Positions 17,175-26,264 are shown, counted from the stretch's first letter. The stretch is 64,000 nt of DNA from an uncultured Clostridia bacterium (GCA_959605945.1 CAUHGY010000001.1:1-64000), one strand, 5' to 3'. Program-made: numbers and translations. The notes: generated by a model not told the origin, from the letters alone.

Positions 17175-18566
17175 ATGATCGAAAGAAATAAAAAAACCAA
17201 TCTTCTTGAAGAAAAATATTACAGTTATAGCCTGCAGGATGTCGAGAAGCCGCAATTATTCAGAGATATTTTCGATTATGAAAGCGTTCCGAAAGTTATA
17301 TTCAACGAGCGCCACGTGCCTATGTCGATGCCGGATGAAATTTGGATAACCGATACTACTTTTCGTGACGGGCAGCAATCAACTTCGCCGTTTACAGTCG
17401 GGCAGATTGTGGAAATTTTCAAATTAATGTCAAGATTGGGCGGCAAAAAGGGAATAATCCGTCAGTCTGAATTCTTTTTATATTCGGATAAGGACAGGCA
17501 GGCTGTCAGAGCATGTCAGGAACTCGGCCTTGAATTTCCCGAAGTTACAAGTTGGATACGTGCCAATAAAAAAGATTTTCAGCTTGTAAAAGAAATGGGA
17601 CTAAAAGAGACAGGGGTGCTTGTAAGCTGTTCGGACTATCATATCTTCAAAAAAATGAATCTCACCCGCGCTCAGGCACTTGATAAATATCTCGGCATCG
17701 TGAAAGATGCGCTTGACGCCGGGATAAGGCCGAGATGCCATTTTGAAGATATCACAAGAGCGGACTTTTACGGTTTTGTGGTGCCGTTTGCAAGCGAGCT
17801 TATGAAGCTTTCAAAAGAGAGCAAAATGCCTATAAAAATCCGTGCCTGCGACACAATGGGGTTTGGCGTAAATTATGTGGGAGCGGCGCTTCCGAGAAGT
17901 GTTCCGGGCATTATTTACGGGCTGCATCATTATGCGGAAGTTCCCAGCGAACTGCTTGAATGGCACGGACATAACGATTTTTATAAGGTCGTCACTAATG
18001 CTGCCACAGCTTGGCTATACGGCTGCGCCGCAGTTAACTGTTCTCTCCTCGGAATCGGCGAGAGGACGGGAAACTGCCCGCTTGAAGCTATGGCAATAGA
18101 ATACGCATCATTGAAAGGAACTGACGACGGAATGGATTTTACGGCAATTACCGATATTGCCAATTATTTTGAAAACGAGGTCGGATACGTAATTCCTCCG
18201 CGGACGCCTTTTGTGGGCAGAGCGTTCAATTCCACCCGTGCCGGTATTCATGCGGACGGCATGTTGAAAGACGAAGAGATATATAATATTTTCGACACGT
18301 CGAAATTACTTAACCGTCCTATGCGCGTTTCTATCAATAATACAAGCGGACTTGCCGGGATAGCGTATTGGATAAATCAATATTATGAGCTTCCCAAGGA
18401 TCACCGTATAGAAAAAACACATGAGATAGTTGCGAAAATCAAAGTTTTGATCGATAAAGAATATGAAAACGGGCGCTGCAGCGTAATGGGTGACGACGAA
18501 CTTGACGCCATGATCATGATGTGCGATAAGGAACTGCATAAAAAATTATTGATTTTCGCAGGTTAA
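17175..18566 (+). CDS. Candidate Re-citrate synthase (LeuA/homocitrate synthase family)
   Basis: 463 residues of the DRE-TIM Claisen-condensing family. The catalytic motif is intact (TDTTFRDGQQS, near 57) and the metal ligands are present (WHGHNDF near 260). The sequence resembles the clostridial subgroup containing Re-citrate synthase, known from Clostridium kluyveri and often mislabelled 2-isopropylmalate synthase. It has no C-terminal leucine-binding domain and no leuBCD neighbours, which argues against leucine synthesis. Predicted reaction: acetyl-CoA plus oxaloacetate to citrate, for 2-oxoglutarate supply. Homocitrate synthase is the alternative. Located directly after an aspartate aminotransferase. 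Confidence 0.75.
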   Translation: MIERNKKTNLLEEKYYSYSLQDVEKPQLFRDIFDYESVPKVIFNERHVPMSMPDEIWITDTTFRDGQQSTSPFTVGQIVEIFKLMSRLGGKKGIIRQSEFFLYSDKDRQAVRACQELGLEFPEVTSWIRANKKDFQLVKEMGLKETGVLVSCSDYHIFKKMNLTRAQALDKYLGIVKDALDAGIRPRCHFEDITRADFYGFVVPFASELMKLSKESKMPIKIRACDTMGFGVNYVGAALPRSVPGIIYGLHHYAEVPSELLEWHGHNDFYKVVTNAATAWLYGCAAVNCSLLGIGERTGNCPLEAMAIEYASLKGTDDGMDFTAITDIANYFENEVGYVIPPRTPFVGRAFNSTRAGIHADGMLKDEEIYNIFDTSKLLNRPMRVSINNTSGLAGIAYWINQYYELPKDHRIEKTHEIVAKIKVLIDKEYENGRCSVMGDDELDAMIMMCDKELHKKLLIFAG

Positions 18567-18579
18567 TTTTAAAAAACTA

Positions 18580-18608
18580 TTGTAATTTCATAAAAAGTGT
18601 TATACAAT
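18580..18608 (+). promoter_or_regulatory. Sigma-A promoter for the small P-loop ATPase gene
   Basis: TTGTAA (18580-18585), a 17-base spacer, TACAAT (18603-18608), followed by a short leader and a strong AGGAGGG ribosome site. Confidence 0.55.
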
Positions 18609-18642
18609 ATAGATAAGAAAAATTCAGGAGGGAATTTTCTAA

Positions 18643-19050
18643 ATGAAAATTATCTACGGACCTAAAGGAACAGGCAAGACCAAAGCGATTATCGATTGCG
18701 CCAATAAAGCGCTTGACGAAGCAAAAGGTCACGTCATTTTTATTACCGATACAAAGAGATATACATATGACCTTAAATACAGGATACGTTTTTTGGATGT
18801 GACGCAGTTTGCTATTCAGGGTGAAGACGGCTTGCGCGGGTTCTTGAAAGGTATCGTTGCATCCAGCGGCGACAACGAGTATATTTTTCTCGATGGAATT
18901 GCAAGGATTGCAGATAAAAAATTATCCGAACTCGGCAACATTTTTGCGGCAATGGAGAAGCTTGAAAAGGATTTCGGCGTGAAATTTGTCGTTACATGCA
19001 GTGCAGCCAAAGAAGATTTGCCTGAGTTTGTATTAAAGTACCTGGATTAA
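18643..19050 (+). CDS. Small P-loop ATP-binding protein, unknown role
   Basis: 135 residues with a clear Walker A at the very start (GPKGTGKTKAI, residues 6-16) and a hydrophobic strand ending in acid, IFLDGIARI near residue 86, as a Walker B candidate. Homologous small proteins in Clostridia are often labelled twitching motility protein PilT, but this one is far too short for PilT and lacks its other domains. It has its own promoter, a very strong AGGAGG site and its own terminator, so it is monocistronic and probably well translated. Function not known. Confidence 0.75.
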   Translation: MKIIYGPKGTGKTKAIIDCANKALDEAKGHVIFITDTKRYTYDLKYRIRFLDVTQFAIQGEDGLRGFLKGIVASSGDNEYIFLDGIARIADKKLSELGNIFAAMEKLEKDFGVKFVVTCSAAKEDLPEFVLKYLD

Positions 19051-19080
19051 CTTGTTTTTATAATAAAAATAGTGTAAAAT

Positions 19081-19111
19081 AGAAGTCGGAAGAATTTCCG
19101 GCTTCTGTTTT
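19081..19111 (+). terminator. Rho-independent terminator after the P-loop gene
   Basis: An eleven-pair stem, AGAAGTCGGAA (19081-19091) with TTCCGGCTTCT (19096-19106), containing one T-G pair, followed by GTTTT. A weak promoter-like pair (TTGTTT, 17 bases, TAAAAT) at 19052-19080 lies directly before it. Confidence 0.7.
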
Positions 19112-19227
19112 AAATAAACGAAATAACTAAAAACGGTTTAAAATAATCTGAATAAAAAATCGCGGCAGTGAATGCATTAAAGCGCATGCAGACACTAAAA
19201 CAATCAAACCGTTACGGAGTTTATAAT

Positions 19228-20709
19228 ATGAAATTTATAAGCACAAGAGGAAAATCGGCGGCGGCAAACGCTGCAGAAGCAATTGTAAAAGGTCTTGCCG
19301 ATGACGGCGGACTGTTTGTGCCCGAAAGTTTTCCTTCGCTTGCAAGAGAGCTTGAAAAAATGCTTTCTATGGATTATGCCGAAAGGGCATGCTTTATATT
19401 GAGTAGGTATTTGGAAGAATATGATTTCGGCGAATTGCTTGAAGCATGCAAAAGCGCATATTCGAAATTTGACGACGGCGATGCGGCTCCGTTAGTTAAA
19501 ACCGGCGACGGTTTTTTCGTGCTGGAACTTTTTCATGGTCCCACTCTTGCGTTTAAAGATATCGCGTTGACATTGCTTCCGTATTTATTGAGAAAGGGTG
19601 CCGATATATGCGGAATAAAGGAAAAGATTCTCATACTTGTTGCTACCAGCGGTGATACCGGTAAGGCCGCGCTCGAAGGGTTTAAGAATGCGGAAGGTAT
19701 AAAAATAATGGTGTTTTATCCCAGCGAAGGCGTAAGCGACATGCAGAAACTGCAAATGCAAACGCAGGAAGGGGATAACGTTAACGTCGTAGCGGTTGAC
19801 GGCAATTTCGATGATTGCCAGACGGCGGTGAAGAAGATATTTTCCGGCGATGAAATACAGAATACTCTTAAAAAATCGGGGGTTATTCTGTCGAGCGCCA
19901 ATTCCATCAATTTCGGCAGGCTTGTTCCGCAGATAGTTTATTATTTTTCTGCTTATTGCGACCTTTGCACCAGCGGAGAGATAGAACTCGGGGAGAAAGT
20001 AAATTTCGTTGTTCCGACCGGAAATTTCGGCAATATTCTTGCGGGATATTATGCAAAGAAGATGGGGCTTCCCATCGGGAAACTTGTATGTGCGTCCAAT
20101 TCAAACAACGTTCTGACCGAATTTTTTGCCAGCGGAGAGTATGACGCTAACAGAGAGTTTTTCAAAACTATGTCGCCGTCAATGGATATTTTGATATCCA
20201 GCAATCTCGAACGATTGCTGTTCGAAATAAACGGCAGAGATCCGGTTGTTACGGAAAAAGAGATGTCGGAATTAAAGAAATTCGGCAAGTATTCGGTATC
20301 GAAAGACAAAATTTTGAAACTTTCCGCCGACTTTTACGCAGATTGTTGCGACGAAGATGAGTGTGTTGCCGCCATTTCGGGTTTTTACGATGAATACGGA
20401 TATATTCTCGACCCGCACACGGCGGTTGCGGTAGACGTTGCGGACGGATTTATAAGCTATACCGGAAACAAAGATGCAACTGTCGTTTTGTCGACCGCAA
20501 GTCCTTATAAGTTTTCTCAGAATGTTCTTAAGGCCATCACCGGCAAATATGAACAGGATGCTTTTAAGGCTGCGGAAAAACTTTTCAAACACACGGCGGA
20601 ACCTGTCCCGCAACAGATTGCCGGACTGAAAGATAAAAAAATAAGATTTTCGAAAACAGTTGCGAAGGAAGATGCGGAAAGAACCGTTATAGAATTTGCG
20701 ATAAAATAG
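19228..20709 (+). CDS. thrC: Threonine synthase
   Basis: Converts O-phosphohomoserine to threonine with PLP; 493 residues, matching the long (fungal/E. coli-like) subfamily that begins MKFISTRG. The PLP lysine is in GPTLAFKDIAL near residue 110, the phosphate-binding loop is ATSGDTGKAAL near 155, and VPTGNFGNILAGYYAKKMG near 275 is characteristic. The ATG at 19228 has GGAG 9 bases upstream. An in-frame GTG 60 bases earlier adds residues not seen in the family. No hom or thrB is in the window, so it stands alone. Confidence 0.94.
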   Translation: MKFISTRGKSAAANAAEAIVKGLADDGGLFVPESFPSLARELEKMLSMDYAERACFILSRYLEEYDFGELLEACKSAYSKFDDGDAAPLVKTGDGFFVLELFHGPTLAFKDIALTLLPYLLRKGADICGIKEKILILVATSGDTGKAALEGFKNAEGIKIMVFYPSEGVSDMQKLQMQTQEGDNVNVVAVDGNFDDCQTAVKKIFSGDEIQNTLKKSGVILSSANSINFGRLVPQIVYYFSAYCDLCTSGEIELGEKVNFVVPTGNFGNILAGYYAKKMGLPIGKLVCASNSNNVLTEFFASGEYDANREFFKTMSPSMDILISSNLERLLFEINGRDPVVTEKEMSELKKFGKYSVSKDKILKLSADFYADCCDEDECVAAISGFYDEYGYILDPHTAVAVDVADGFISYTGNKDATVVLSTASPYKFSQNVLKAITGKYEQDAFKAAEKLFKHTAEPVPQQIAGLKDKKIRFSKTVAKEDAERTVIEFAIK

Positions 20710-20748
20710 TTTTTCAATCGGTTTTTAAGGAAAAAACGGTAAAATAAT

Positions 20749-21756
20749 ATGGAAAATGATAAAAAAATATTATTCAGCGCGATACAGCCGAGCGGTATAC
20801 TTACTATAGGAAACTATCTCGGAGCGCTGCGAAATTTTAAAAAATTACAGGATGATTATAAAAGTATTTTTTCTATAGCCGATCTGCACACGCTTACCGT
20901 GCGTCAGGAACCGGCAATGCTTCGTAAAAATACTTATGAACTTACGGCGCTTTATCTTGCTTGCGGAATAGATCCGGAAAAATCAGTGCTGTTTGCGCAG
21001 TCGCATGTGCCGGCGCATGCCGAACTTTGCTGGATACTGAATACGGTTAGTTATCCCGGCGAACTTTCACGCATGACTCAGTTTAAGGATAAAAGCGCCA
21101 AACACGAAGATAATATAAATATGGGGCTCATGGACTATCCCGTGCTGATGGCTGCCGATATTTTGCTGTATCAGACAGAACTTGTGCCTATAGGAGAAGA
21201 TCAGCGTCAGCATCTCGAGTTGTCGAGAGACCTGGCGATAAGATTCAACAACCGTTACGGCGAAACTTTTAAAGTCCCCGAAGCATATATCGGAAAAACC
21301 GCGGCTCGTATTAAATCTCTTGCCGAACCTGAGCGCAAAATGAGCAAATCCGACGCCAACTTAAACGCGTTTATCTCTATCGACGATGATCCGGATACGG
21401 TTATAAGAAAATTTAAAAGAGCGGTTACCGACAGCGGCAGTTACGTAAAATGCTCTCCGGACAAACCGGGTATTACGAATCTTCTTACTATTTATTCGGC
21501 GTTTACGGGCATAGATATCGAGCAGGCGGAAAAGGATTTTGAAGGAATCGGTTACGGCGATTTTAAGCTGAAAGTAGGCGAGGCGGTCGTTGCTGTTTTA
21601 GAACCTATACGCCGAGAAAAGAACAGATTGCTTCAGAATAAAGATTATTTAGACGATGTTTTAAAAGACGGGGCGGAAAGGGCAGCTTCGCTTGCCTATA
21701 GGACGCTGGGCAAAGTCTATAAAAAAGTCGGCTTACTCGCTAAAAAAAGAGGATAA
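20749..21756 (+). CDS. trpS: Tryptophanyl-tRNA synthetase
   Basis: Charges tRNA-Trp; 335 residues, class I synthetase. The HIGH-type motif is in QPSGILTIGNYLGAL near residues 13-27 and the KMSKS motif is in ERKMSKSDANL near 199. DQRQHLELSRDLA near 155 is a typical TrpRS segment. It follows thrC by 39 bases and has no T-box or leader of its own. It is followed one base after the stop by the DUF5685 gene. Confidence 0.96.
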   Translation: MENDKKILFSAIQPSGILTIGNYLGALRNFKKLQDDYKSIFSIADLHTLTVRQEPAMLRKNTYELTALYLACGIDPEKSVLFAQSHVPAHAELCWILNTVSYPGELSRMTQFKDKSAKHEDNINMGLMDYPVLMAADILLYQTELVPIGEDQRQHLELSRDLAIRFNNRYGETFKVPEAYIGKTAARIKSLAEPERKMSKSDANLNAFISIDDDPDTVIRKFKRAVTDSGSYVKCSPDKPGITNLLTIYSAFTGIDIEQAEKDFEGIGYGDFKLKVGEAVVAVLEPIRREKNRLLQNKDYLDDVLKDGAERAASLAYRTLGKVYKKVGLLAKKRG

Positions 21757-21757
21757 A

Positions 21758-22624
21758 ATGTTTGGCTACGTCAAAACGGATTTGCCCAACATGTACGTTA
21801 AAGATACGGTTCTTTACCGTGCAATGTATTGCAGCCTTTGCAAAGGAATAGGAAGAACCTGCGGTCAAACAGGCAGGTTAGCTTTGAATTACGACATGAC
21901 TTTTTTGTCAGTGTTCGTTCATAATTTAGCGGGTACAGACGTAAAAATAACAAAACAGCGATGCGCCGTGCATTGGTTTGTCGGAAAGCCGATTGCCGAA
22001 CCCGACGATATTACAGATAAAATTGCTGCTCTTAATATTATTCTGGCATATTATAAACTCAGCGACGATGTGATTGACGGGGGAAAAGGTAGGTTGAAGC
22101 GTTCCTTTTTCAAAAAAGCTTATAAAAGAGCTAAAAAGGCTCAACCTGAACTTGAAAATATTGTAAAGGGAAGATATAACGAGCTGCTGGCATATGAAAA
22201 AATCGCCGGTGACAGCATAGATATGGCTGCCGACCCGTTCGGCAACATGATAAGAGACGTCGTTGCGGAATTGTTGAAAGAAAAAGCCGATCAGTCTGTG
22301 CTGTCGATAGCATATAATCTCGGAAAATGGATTTATCTGATTGATGCGCTCGACGATTTTGATAAAGATTTGAAAAAGAAAAATTATAACGTACTGGTAA
22401 ACGCTTATCCGGGATTTTCCTGCAGAGATGAATTGATGAATAAAAAACGGCAGGATATTGAGTTTGTTTTTACCACTTTACTTGCCGAAATCAGCAGGGA
22501 GGCAACCCGTTTAAAATATAATTTCAATCACGATCTTACAGACAATATTCTGCTGTTCGGATTGAAACAACAAACATTAAGTATTATGGAGAACAAAAAA
22601 TGCAAGAGTACTACAAAATTTTAG
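21758..22624 (+). CDS. DUF5685 family protein
   Basis: 288 residues starting MFGYVKTDLPNMYVKD. It resembles the DUF5685 family of Bacillota, function unknown. A YCSLCKGIGRTCG segment near residue 24-36 gives three closely spaced cysteines that could bind metal. The rest is alpha-helical and basic, with no signal peptide. The ATG at 21758 has an AGAGG site 5 bases upstream; a longer frame extends back into trpS but is not needed. It overlaps the following J-like gene by 25 bases, and the three genes to 23745 behave as one cassette. Confidence 0.8.
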   Translation: MFGYVKTDLPNMYVKDTVLYRAMYCSLCKGIGRTCGQTGRLALNYDMTFLSVFVHNLAGTDVKITKQRCAVHWFVGKPIAEPDDITDKIAALNIILAYYKLSDDVIDGGKGRLKRSFFKKAYKRAKKAQPELENIVKGRYNELLAYEKIAGDSIDMAADPFGNMIRDVVAELLKEKADQSVLSIAYNLGKWIYLIDALDDFDKDLKKKNYNVLVNAYPGFSCRDELMNKKRQDIEFVFTTLLAEISREATRLKYNFNHDLTDNILLFGLKQQTLSIMENKKCKSTTKF

Positions 22625-23211
22625 GCGTGTCCGAAAACGCCAGCGCAGAAGAAATCGACGAGGCGTACCGCAGACTAAAAGAAAAATACTCACGTGAACG
22701 TTTTTATGAGGGGGAACTCGGAAACGAAGCCGCAAAAAATCTTACAAAACTCGAAACGGCTTATACCGAGTTGAAATCCATGCGTCACAGCAGTAATCAA
22801 ACCGAAAGCGCCGAGGTGGATTTTTCGGATATCGAGCAGTTTATAAAAGACAATAAAATGGATAAGGCTCAGAACCGTCTTGATGATATTTCTGACAGAA
22901 ATGCAGAATGGCATTATCTTCAGTCTGTTGTTTTTTATAAAAAGAATTGGACCAACGAGAGTAAAAAGCAGCTTGAAATTGCCATGAATATGGATCCTTA
23001 TAATACAAAATATAAGGAAGCTTACACGAAACTTAAACAGAAAATGGAATTCAACGAGAAAGCTTTTCATTCCGGCAATGCGGGTTATAACCAAAACGCA
23101 AACGCTCAACCCAATGACAGGCAGATGGGCGGCAGCGACTGCGGAAGTTTTGCCGAGTGCTGCAGCACCTGGTGTTGTATCAATTTGCTTTGCAACGGAT
23201 GTTGCAGATAA
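22600..23211 (+). CDS. Degenerate J-domain protein with cysteine-rich tail
   Basis: 203 residues. The first 65 match the DnaJ J-domain in plan (MQEYYKILGVSENASAEEID...AYRRLKEKY), but the HPD tripeptide that stimulates DnaK is replaced by SRE (KYSRERF), so classical co-chaperone activity is unlikely. Residues 75-140 form a TPR-like helical region. The last 20 residues are cysteine-rich (seven cysteines, ending in NGCCR) and could bind metal or be acylated or membrane-associated. It overlaps the DUF5685 gene upstream and abuts the membrane protein gene downstream, suggesting a shared complex. Function unknown. Confidence 0.78.
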   Translation: MQEYYKILGVSENASAEEIDEAYRRLKEKYSRERFYEGELGNEAAKNLTKLETAYTELKSMRHSSNQTESAEVDFSDIEQFIKDNKMDKAQNRLDDISDRNAEWHYLQSVVFYKKNWTNESKKQLEIAMNMDPYNTKYKEAYTKLKQKMEFNEKAFHSGNAGYNQNANAQPNDRQMGGSDCGSFAECCSTWCCINLLCNGCCR

Positions 23212-23745
23212 ATGAGAAGCAAGATTATTGCGATTTCAGCTATTTCCGCGGGATTTATTGCCTTATCGCTTACATTAGGCGCTTATTTTTCCGTACTTGA
23301 CCTTGCATCCGTGGTGCTTGCTTCTGTTTTTGTCATTCTTCCGCTTTACTATAAGTCCTACGCAGGATGCTTTCTTTGTTATCTTGCCGGAGGTGTGATC
23401 GCTTTTCTGTTTAGCGGATTTAATATTATGTCGATTGTTTTTCCTTCGTATTTTGCATTTTTCGGTATTTTTCCTATTATAAAATGTATTATGCGCGAAA
23501 AAAAATTCAATAAATATATCGGCATGCTTATAGGTCTGGTGTGGTGTGTGGCGGTTTGTTTTGGAATTTATTTTTACTATTCGGAAATTATGGGACAGCC
23601 GTTTAACGATTTACCTGATTGGATAACGAATAATATATTATATTTTGTGGCGTTGCTCGGGATAATTTTTTATTTTGTTTTCGACAGATTTATCGTTGTG
23701 GGAAAAATGCTGGCAGACAGATTTTTAGGAAAAATTTTAAAGTAG
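23212..23745 (+). CDS. Predicted multi-pass membrane protein
   Basis: 177 residues with about five hydrophobic segments (near 5-25, 28-48, 52-85, 100-125 and 140-165) and a basic C-terminus (ADRFLGKILK). The layout is reminiscent of ECF-type or DUF2232-type membrane components, but I do not recognise a specific family. Its ATG is the base after the stop of the J-like gene, so the two are surely co-translated. It may anchor the DUF5685 / J-like pair at the membrane, which is inferred from position only. Confidence 0.7.
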   Translation: MRSKIIAISAISAGFIALSLTLGAYFSVLDLASVVLASVFVILPLYYKSYAGCFLCYLAGGVIAFLFSGFNIMSIVFPSYFAFFGIFPIIKCIMREKKFNKYIGMLIGLVWCVAVCFGIYFYYSEIMGQPFNDLPDWITNNILYFVALLGIIFYFVFDRFIVVGKMLADRFLGKILK

Positions 23746-23757
23746 AGCAGACGACCA

Positions 23758-25158
23758 ATGAATAAAAACGAAATATATACGGCATTTGTTTCCGCAACGG
23801 GAATGAACGGAGAAGGCATTATAAAGCAGGACGGCACGGCGGTGTTTGTGCCGTTTGCAATGACCGGCGAAAAAATTAAGTATAAAGTTCTCAAAGTAGC
23901 GTCGAAAGCCGCATACGGTAAAATTGTGGAAGTTATTGCGCCCGCTGAAGAGAGAGTGCGGCCAAAATGCAAAGTTTTCGGCAAATGCGGCGGATGCAGA
24001 CTGCAGCATGTATCTTATTCTTATCAGCTTAAAATGAAGGAGGACATAGTCCGTCTTTGTTTTAAGAAAATCGCAGGGCTTGACGTTTCCGTCAGGCATG
24101 CGGTCAGAAGTCCTAAAGAATACGGTTACAGAAATAAATTGCAACTGCCCGTACAAAACACCGAATCGGGTACCCAGATAGGCTTTTATGCGGAAAATTC
24201 TCATAGGATAGTACCGGTTGATTCATGCCCGATCAATCCCGAATGGACGGAAAGTATAATTTCTTCATTCAAAAAATATATCGGCGAATTTAATATAAAG
24301 GGGTACGATAGTTTAGGAAAGTGGGATTTAAGAGAGATTACCGCCAAGGAAATAAGCGGGAAACTCATCATAACCGCTGTTGTTTCAGATGAAAATATAA
24401 AGGGAATCGATAGGCTTGTTGAAATATTGAAACAAATGCTGAAATGCGAGTTTTCGCTTTTCCTTAACATAAACAATTCTTCTTCCAACGTAATATACGG
24501 CGATAAATTTATTTTGAAGTATGGACAGCCCTATTATTCTGCGGAGTGGAAAGGCATAAAACATAATGTTGGCGTTTTAAGCTTTATGCAGGTTAATTCC
24601 GAAGTTGCGGCAAAATTATATACGTGTGTAAAAGAACTTGTTGCCGCTGACGACAAAACCGTAGTAATAGATGCTTACAGCGGGGCAGGGCTTTTGACGG
24701 CGTATTTGGCAAAGGATGCAAAAAAAGTCGTCGGCATTGAGATTGTGAAAGAGGCTGTCGATTGCGCCGACCGGGTAATGTCAGATAACGGATTGCAGGG
24801 AAAAGTAAGTAATTATCTTGGAAAATGCGAGGATATTCTGCCAGACATAATAAAACATGAAAAGAGCTGCGGACAAAAGGTATGCGTAGTTCTTGATCCT
24901 CCGAGAAAAGGTTGCGATCAAAAGGTTATAAAAACTTTATCCGACAGCGAAGTAGATAAAATTATATACATATCCTGTAAACCGTCTACGTTGGCGAGAG
25001 ATATCGGACTTCTTACGGGTTCTCTTTATATTGATGGCGGCGAAATCAGAAGAGTTCATGACCCGGAATATAAATATAAAATAACTTATGCAGGAGTATT
25101 CGATATGTTCCCTCAGACTAAACATGTCGAAACGGTTGTCTGTCTTGAGAGGAAATAA
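23758..25158 (+). CDS. rlmD: 23S rRNA (uracil-C5)-methyltransferase RlmD family
   Basis: TrmA/RlmD-type RNA m5U methyltransferase, 466 residues. It has an N-terminal TRAM RNA-binding domain, a [4Fe-4S] cysteine set (CKVFGKCGGCRLQH, near residues 71-84, with a further cysteine downstream), SAM motif DAYSGAGLL near 305, the motif LDPPRKGCD near 380, and the catalytic cysteine in ISCKPSTLARD near 407. Bacillota often carry several paralogues, so the exact target uridine is not certain. It follows the membrane gene by 12 bases. Confidence 0.92.
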   Translation: MNKNEIYTAFVSATGMNGEGIIKQDGTAVFVPFAMTGEKIKYKVLKVASKAAYGKIVEVIAPAEERVRPKCKVFGKCGGCRLQHVSYSYQLKMKEDIVRLCFKKIAGLDVSVRHAVRSPKEYGYRNKLQLPVQNTESGTQIGFYAENSHRIVPVDSCPINPEWTESIISSFKKYIGEFNIKGYDSLGKWDLREITAKEISGKLIITAVVSDENIKGIDRLVEILKQMLKCEFSLFLNINNSSSNVIYGDKFILKYGQPYYSAEWKGIKHNVGVLSFMQVNSEVAAKLYTCVKELVAADDKTVVIDAYSGAGLLTAYLAKDAKKVVGIEIVKEAVDCADRVMSDNGLQGKVSNYLGKCEDILPDIIKHEKSCGQKVCVVLDPPRKGCDQKVIKTLSDSEVDKIIYISCKPSTLARDIGLLTGSLYIDGGEIRRVHDPEYKYKITYAGVFDMFPQTKHVETVVCLERK

Positions 25159-25164
25159 AGCAAG

Positions 25165-25581
25165 ATGTCGGAAGAAAAATCAATAGATAAATCAATTCCG
25201 CATTCTACGGAAGAGTTATATGATCTGTTAATACATAACAGTGATATGGCGGGAAAAATTGAATTTGTTGATGACGGAATTTTTTGGAATTTTAAAGATT
25301 TTTGGATTTATGCCTTTTTAGATTGCAATGAAGGATATATATCGGTCAACAGGAAGAAAAAACATTGGTGGGAGTCTGAACAGTTATTGCATTGGCATCC
25401 TATGAAAGACGAGATTTACAAAGATCTAAGTGATATCGGAAATAAAAACAACGTGCTTGTTATACGTAACGGATATTTATTTGCCGATATTTTTTATCTT
25501 GGAAATGTATCCGGCTATAAATATCTGCCGTCTAAAAAATGGCATTGGGGTAAATTGTATTACTTAAAACCGCAAGATTAA
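25165..25581 (+). CDS. Hypothetical protein, tryptophan-rich
   Basis: 138 residues, not recognised. It is unusually rich in tryptophan and aromatic residues (KHWWESEQLLHWH, KKWHWGKLYYL), acidic, and has no signal peptide or membrane segment. It looks like a small beta-rich soluble domain, perhaps of an immunity-protein or SMI1-like kind, but there is no motif to prove this. It lies 6 bases after rlmD, so it is probably co-transcribed. The local base composition is a little more AT-rich than its neighbours. Confidence 0.6.
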   Translation: MSEEKSIDKSIPHSTEELYDLLIHNSDMAGKIEFVDDGIFWNFKDFWIYAFLDCNEGYISVNRKKKHWWESEQLLHWHPMKDEIYKDLSDIGNKNNVLVIRNGYLFADIFYLGNVSGYKYLPSKKWHWGKLYYLKPQD

Positions 25582-25679
25582 AGTGAATTTTATTTTTTGA
25601 AAAGAATATTCAGGGACTTATTTAATGGAATAAAATGTCATTAATCGGTTTTTTAAATATACTATAAATCAGGTAAAAT

Positions 25680-26264
25680 ATGAGTAAACAGCAAGCTTTT
25701 TTAGAAATTTACGATAAATATATCTTGCGTGACGGAGCTGAAAATCTGAGAAACTATCTTCTCAGATCGGATTTTTTTGTTGCTCCGGCAAGCAGTAAAT
25801 ATCATTGTGCCTATGAGGGCGGCTTATGCGAACACAGTGTAAACACTTATCTTCGTTTATTGGATAACATAACAAGGCAGTATGGCAATGATTGGGAGAG
25901 CGTTTGTCCGCATGAAACGGTAGCCATAAGTGCGCTTTTGCACGATATATGTAAAGTGAATTACTATAAAACAGATTACCGTAACGTAAAAGAAAACGGA
26001 GAATGGGTGAAAAGACCTTATTATGCGGTCGAAGAAGATTTGCCTTACGGGCACGGAGAGAAATCTGTTTACATAATTCAGAGTTTCATGAACCTTACTC
26101 GCGAAGAAGCAGTTGCCATTAATTGGCACATGGGCGGGTTTGACGCGCGCGTCAAGGGCGGAGACGGATCTATAAGTCAGGCTTTTTGTAAGTTTCCGCT
26201 TGCGGTTTTGCTTCATGTGAGCGACCTTCAGGCAACTTATATTGATGAAAAACGCGGGGTGTAA
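25680..26264 (+). CDS. HD-domain phosphohydrolase
   Basis: 194 residues with the HD superfamily metal ligands: H in CEHSVNTY near 57, HD in LLHDICKVNYY near 82, and a later HM...D set (INWHMGGF, HVSDLQATY). The HD fold usually hydrolyses nucleotides or phosphodiesters. This compact single-domain version resembles HD hydrolases of clostridial genomes and their phages. It is separated from the preceding gene by 98 bases and followed by an 830-base stretch with no intact gene. Substrate unknown. Confidence 0.8.
   Translation: MSKQQAFLEIYDKYILRDGAENLRNYLLRSDFFVAPASSKYHCAYEGGLCEHSVNTYLRLLDNITRQYGNDWESVCPHETVAISALLHDICKVNYYKTDYRNVKENGEWVKRPYYAVEEDLPYGHGEKSVYIIQSFMNLTREEAVAINWHMGGFDARVKGGDGSISQAFCKFPLAVLLHVSDLQATYIDEKRGV

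Noticed and set aside
17175..18566. Classical 2-isopropylmalate synthase (leuA)
   Set aside because: It lacks the C-terminal leucine regulatory domain, has no leuBCD neighbours, and resembles the Re-citrate synthase subgroup.
19168..19227. Upstream GTG start extending threonine synthase by 20 residues
   Set aside because: The ATG at 19228 has a good GGAG site and begins at the conserved MKFISTRG; the extension has neither support.
21692..21757. N-terminal extension of the DUF5685 gene into trpS
   Set aside because: The ATG at 21758 directly after the trpS stop has a ribosome site; the extension overlaps trpS in another frame.
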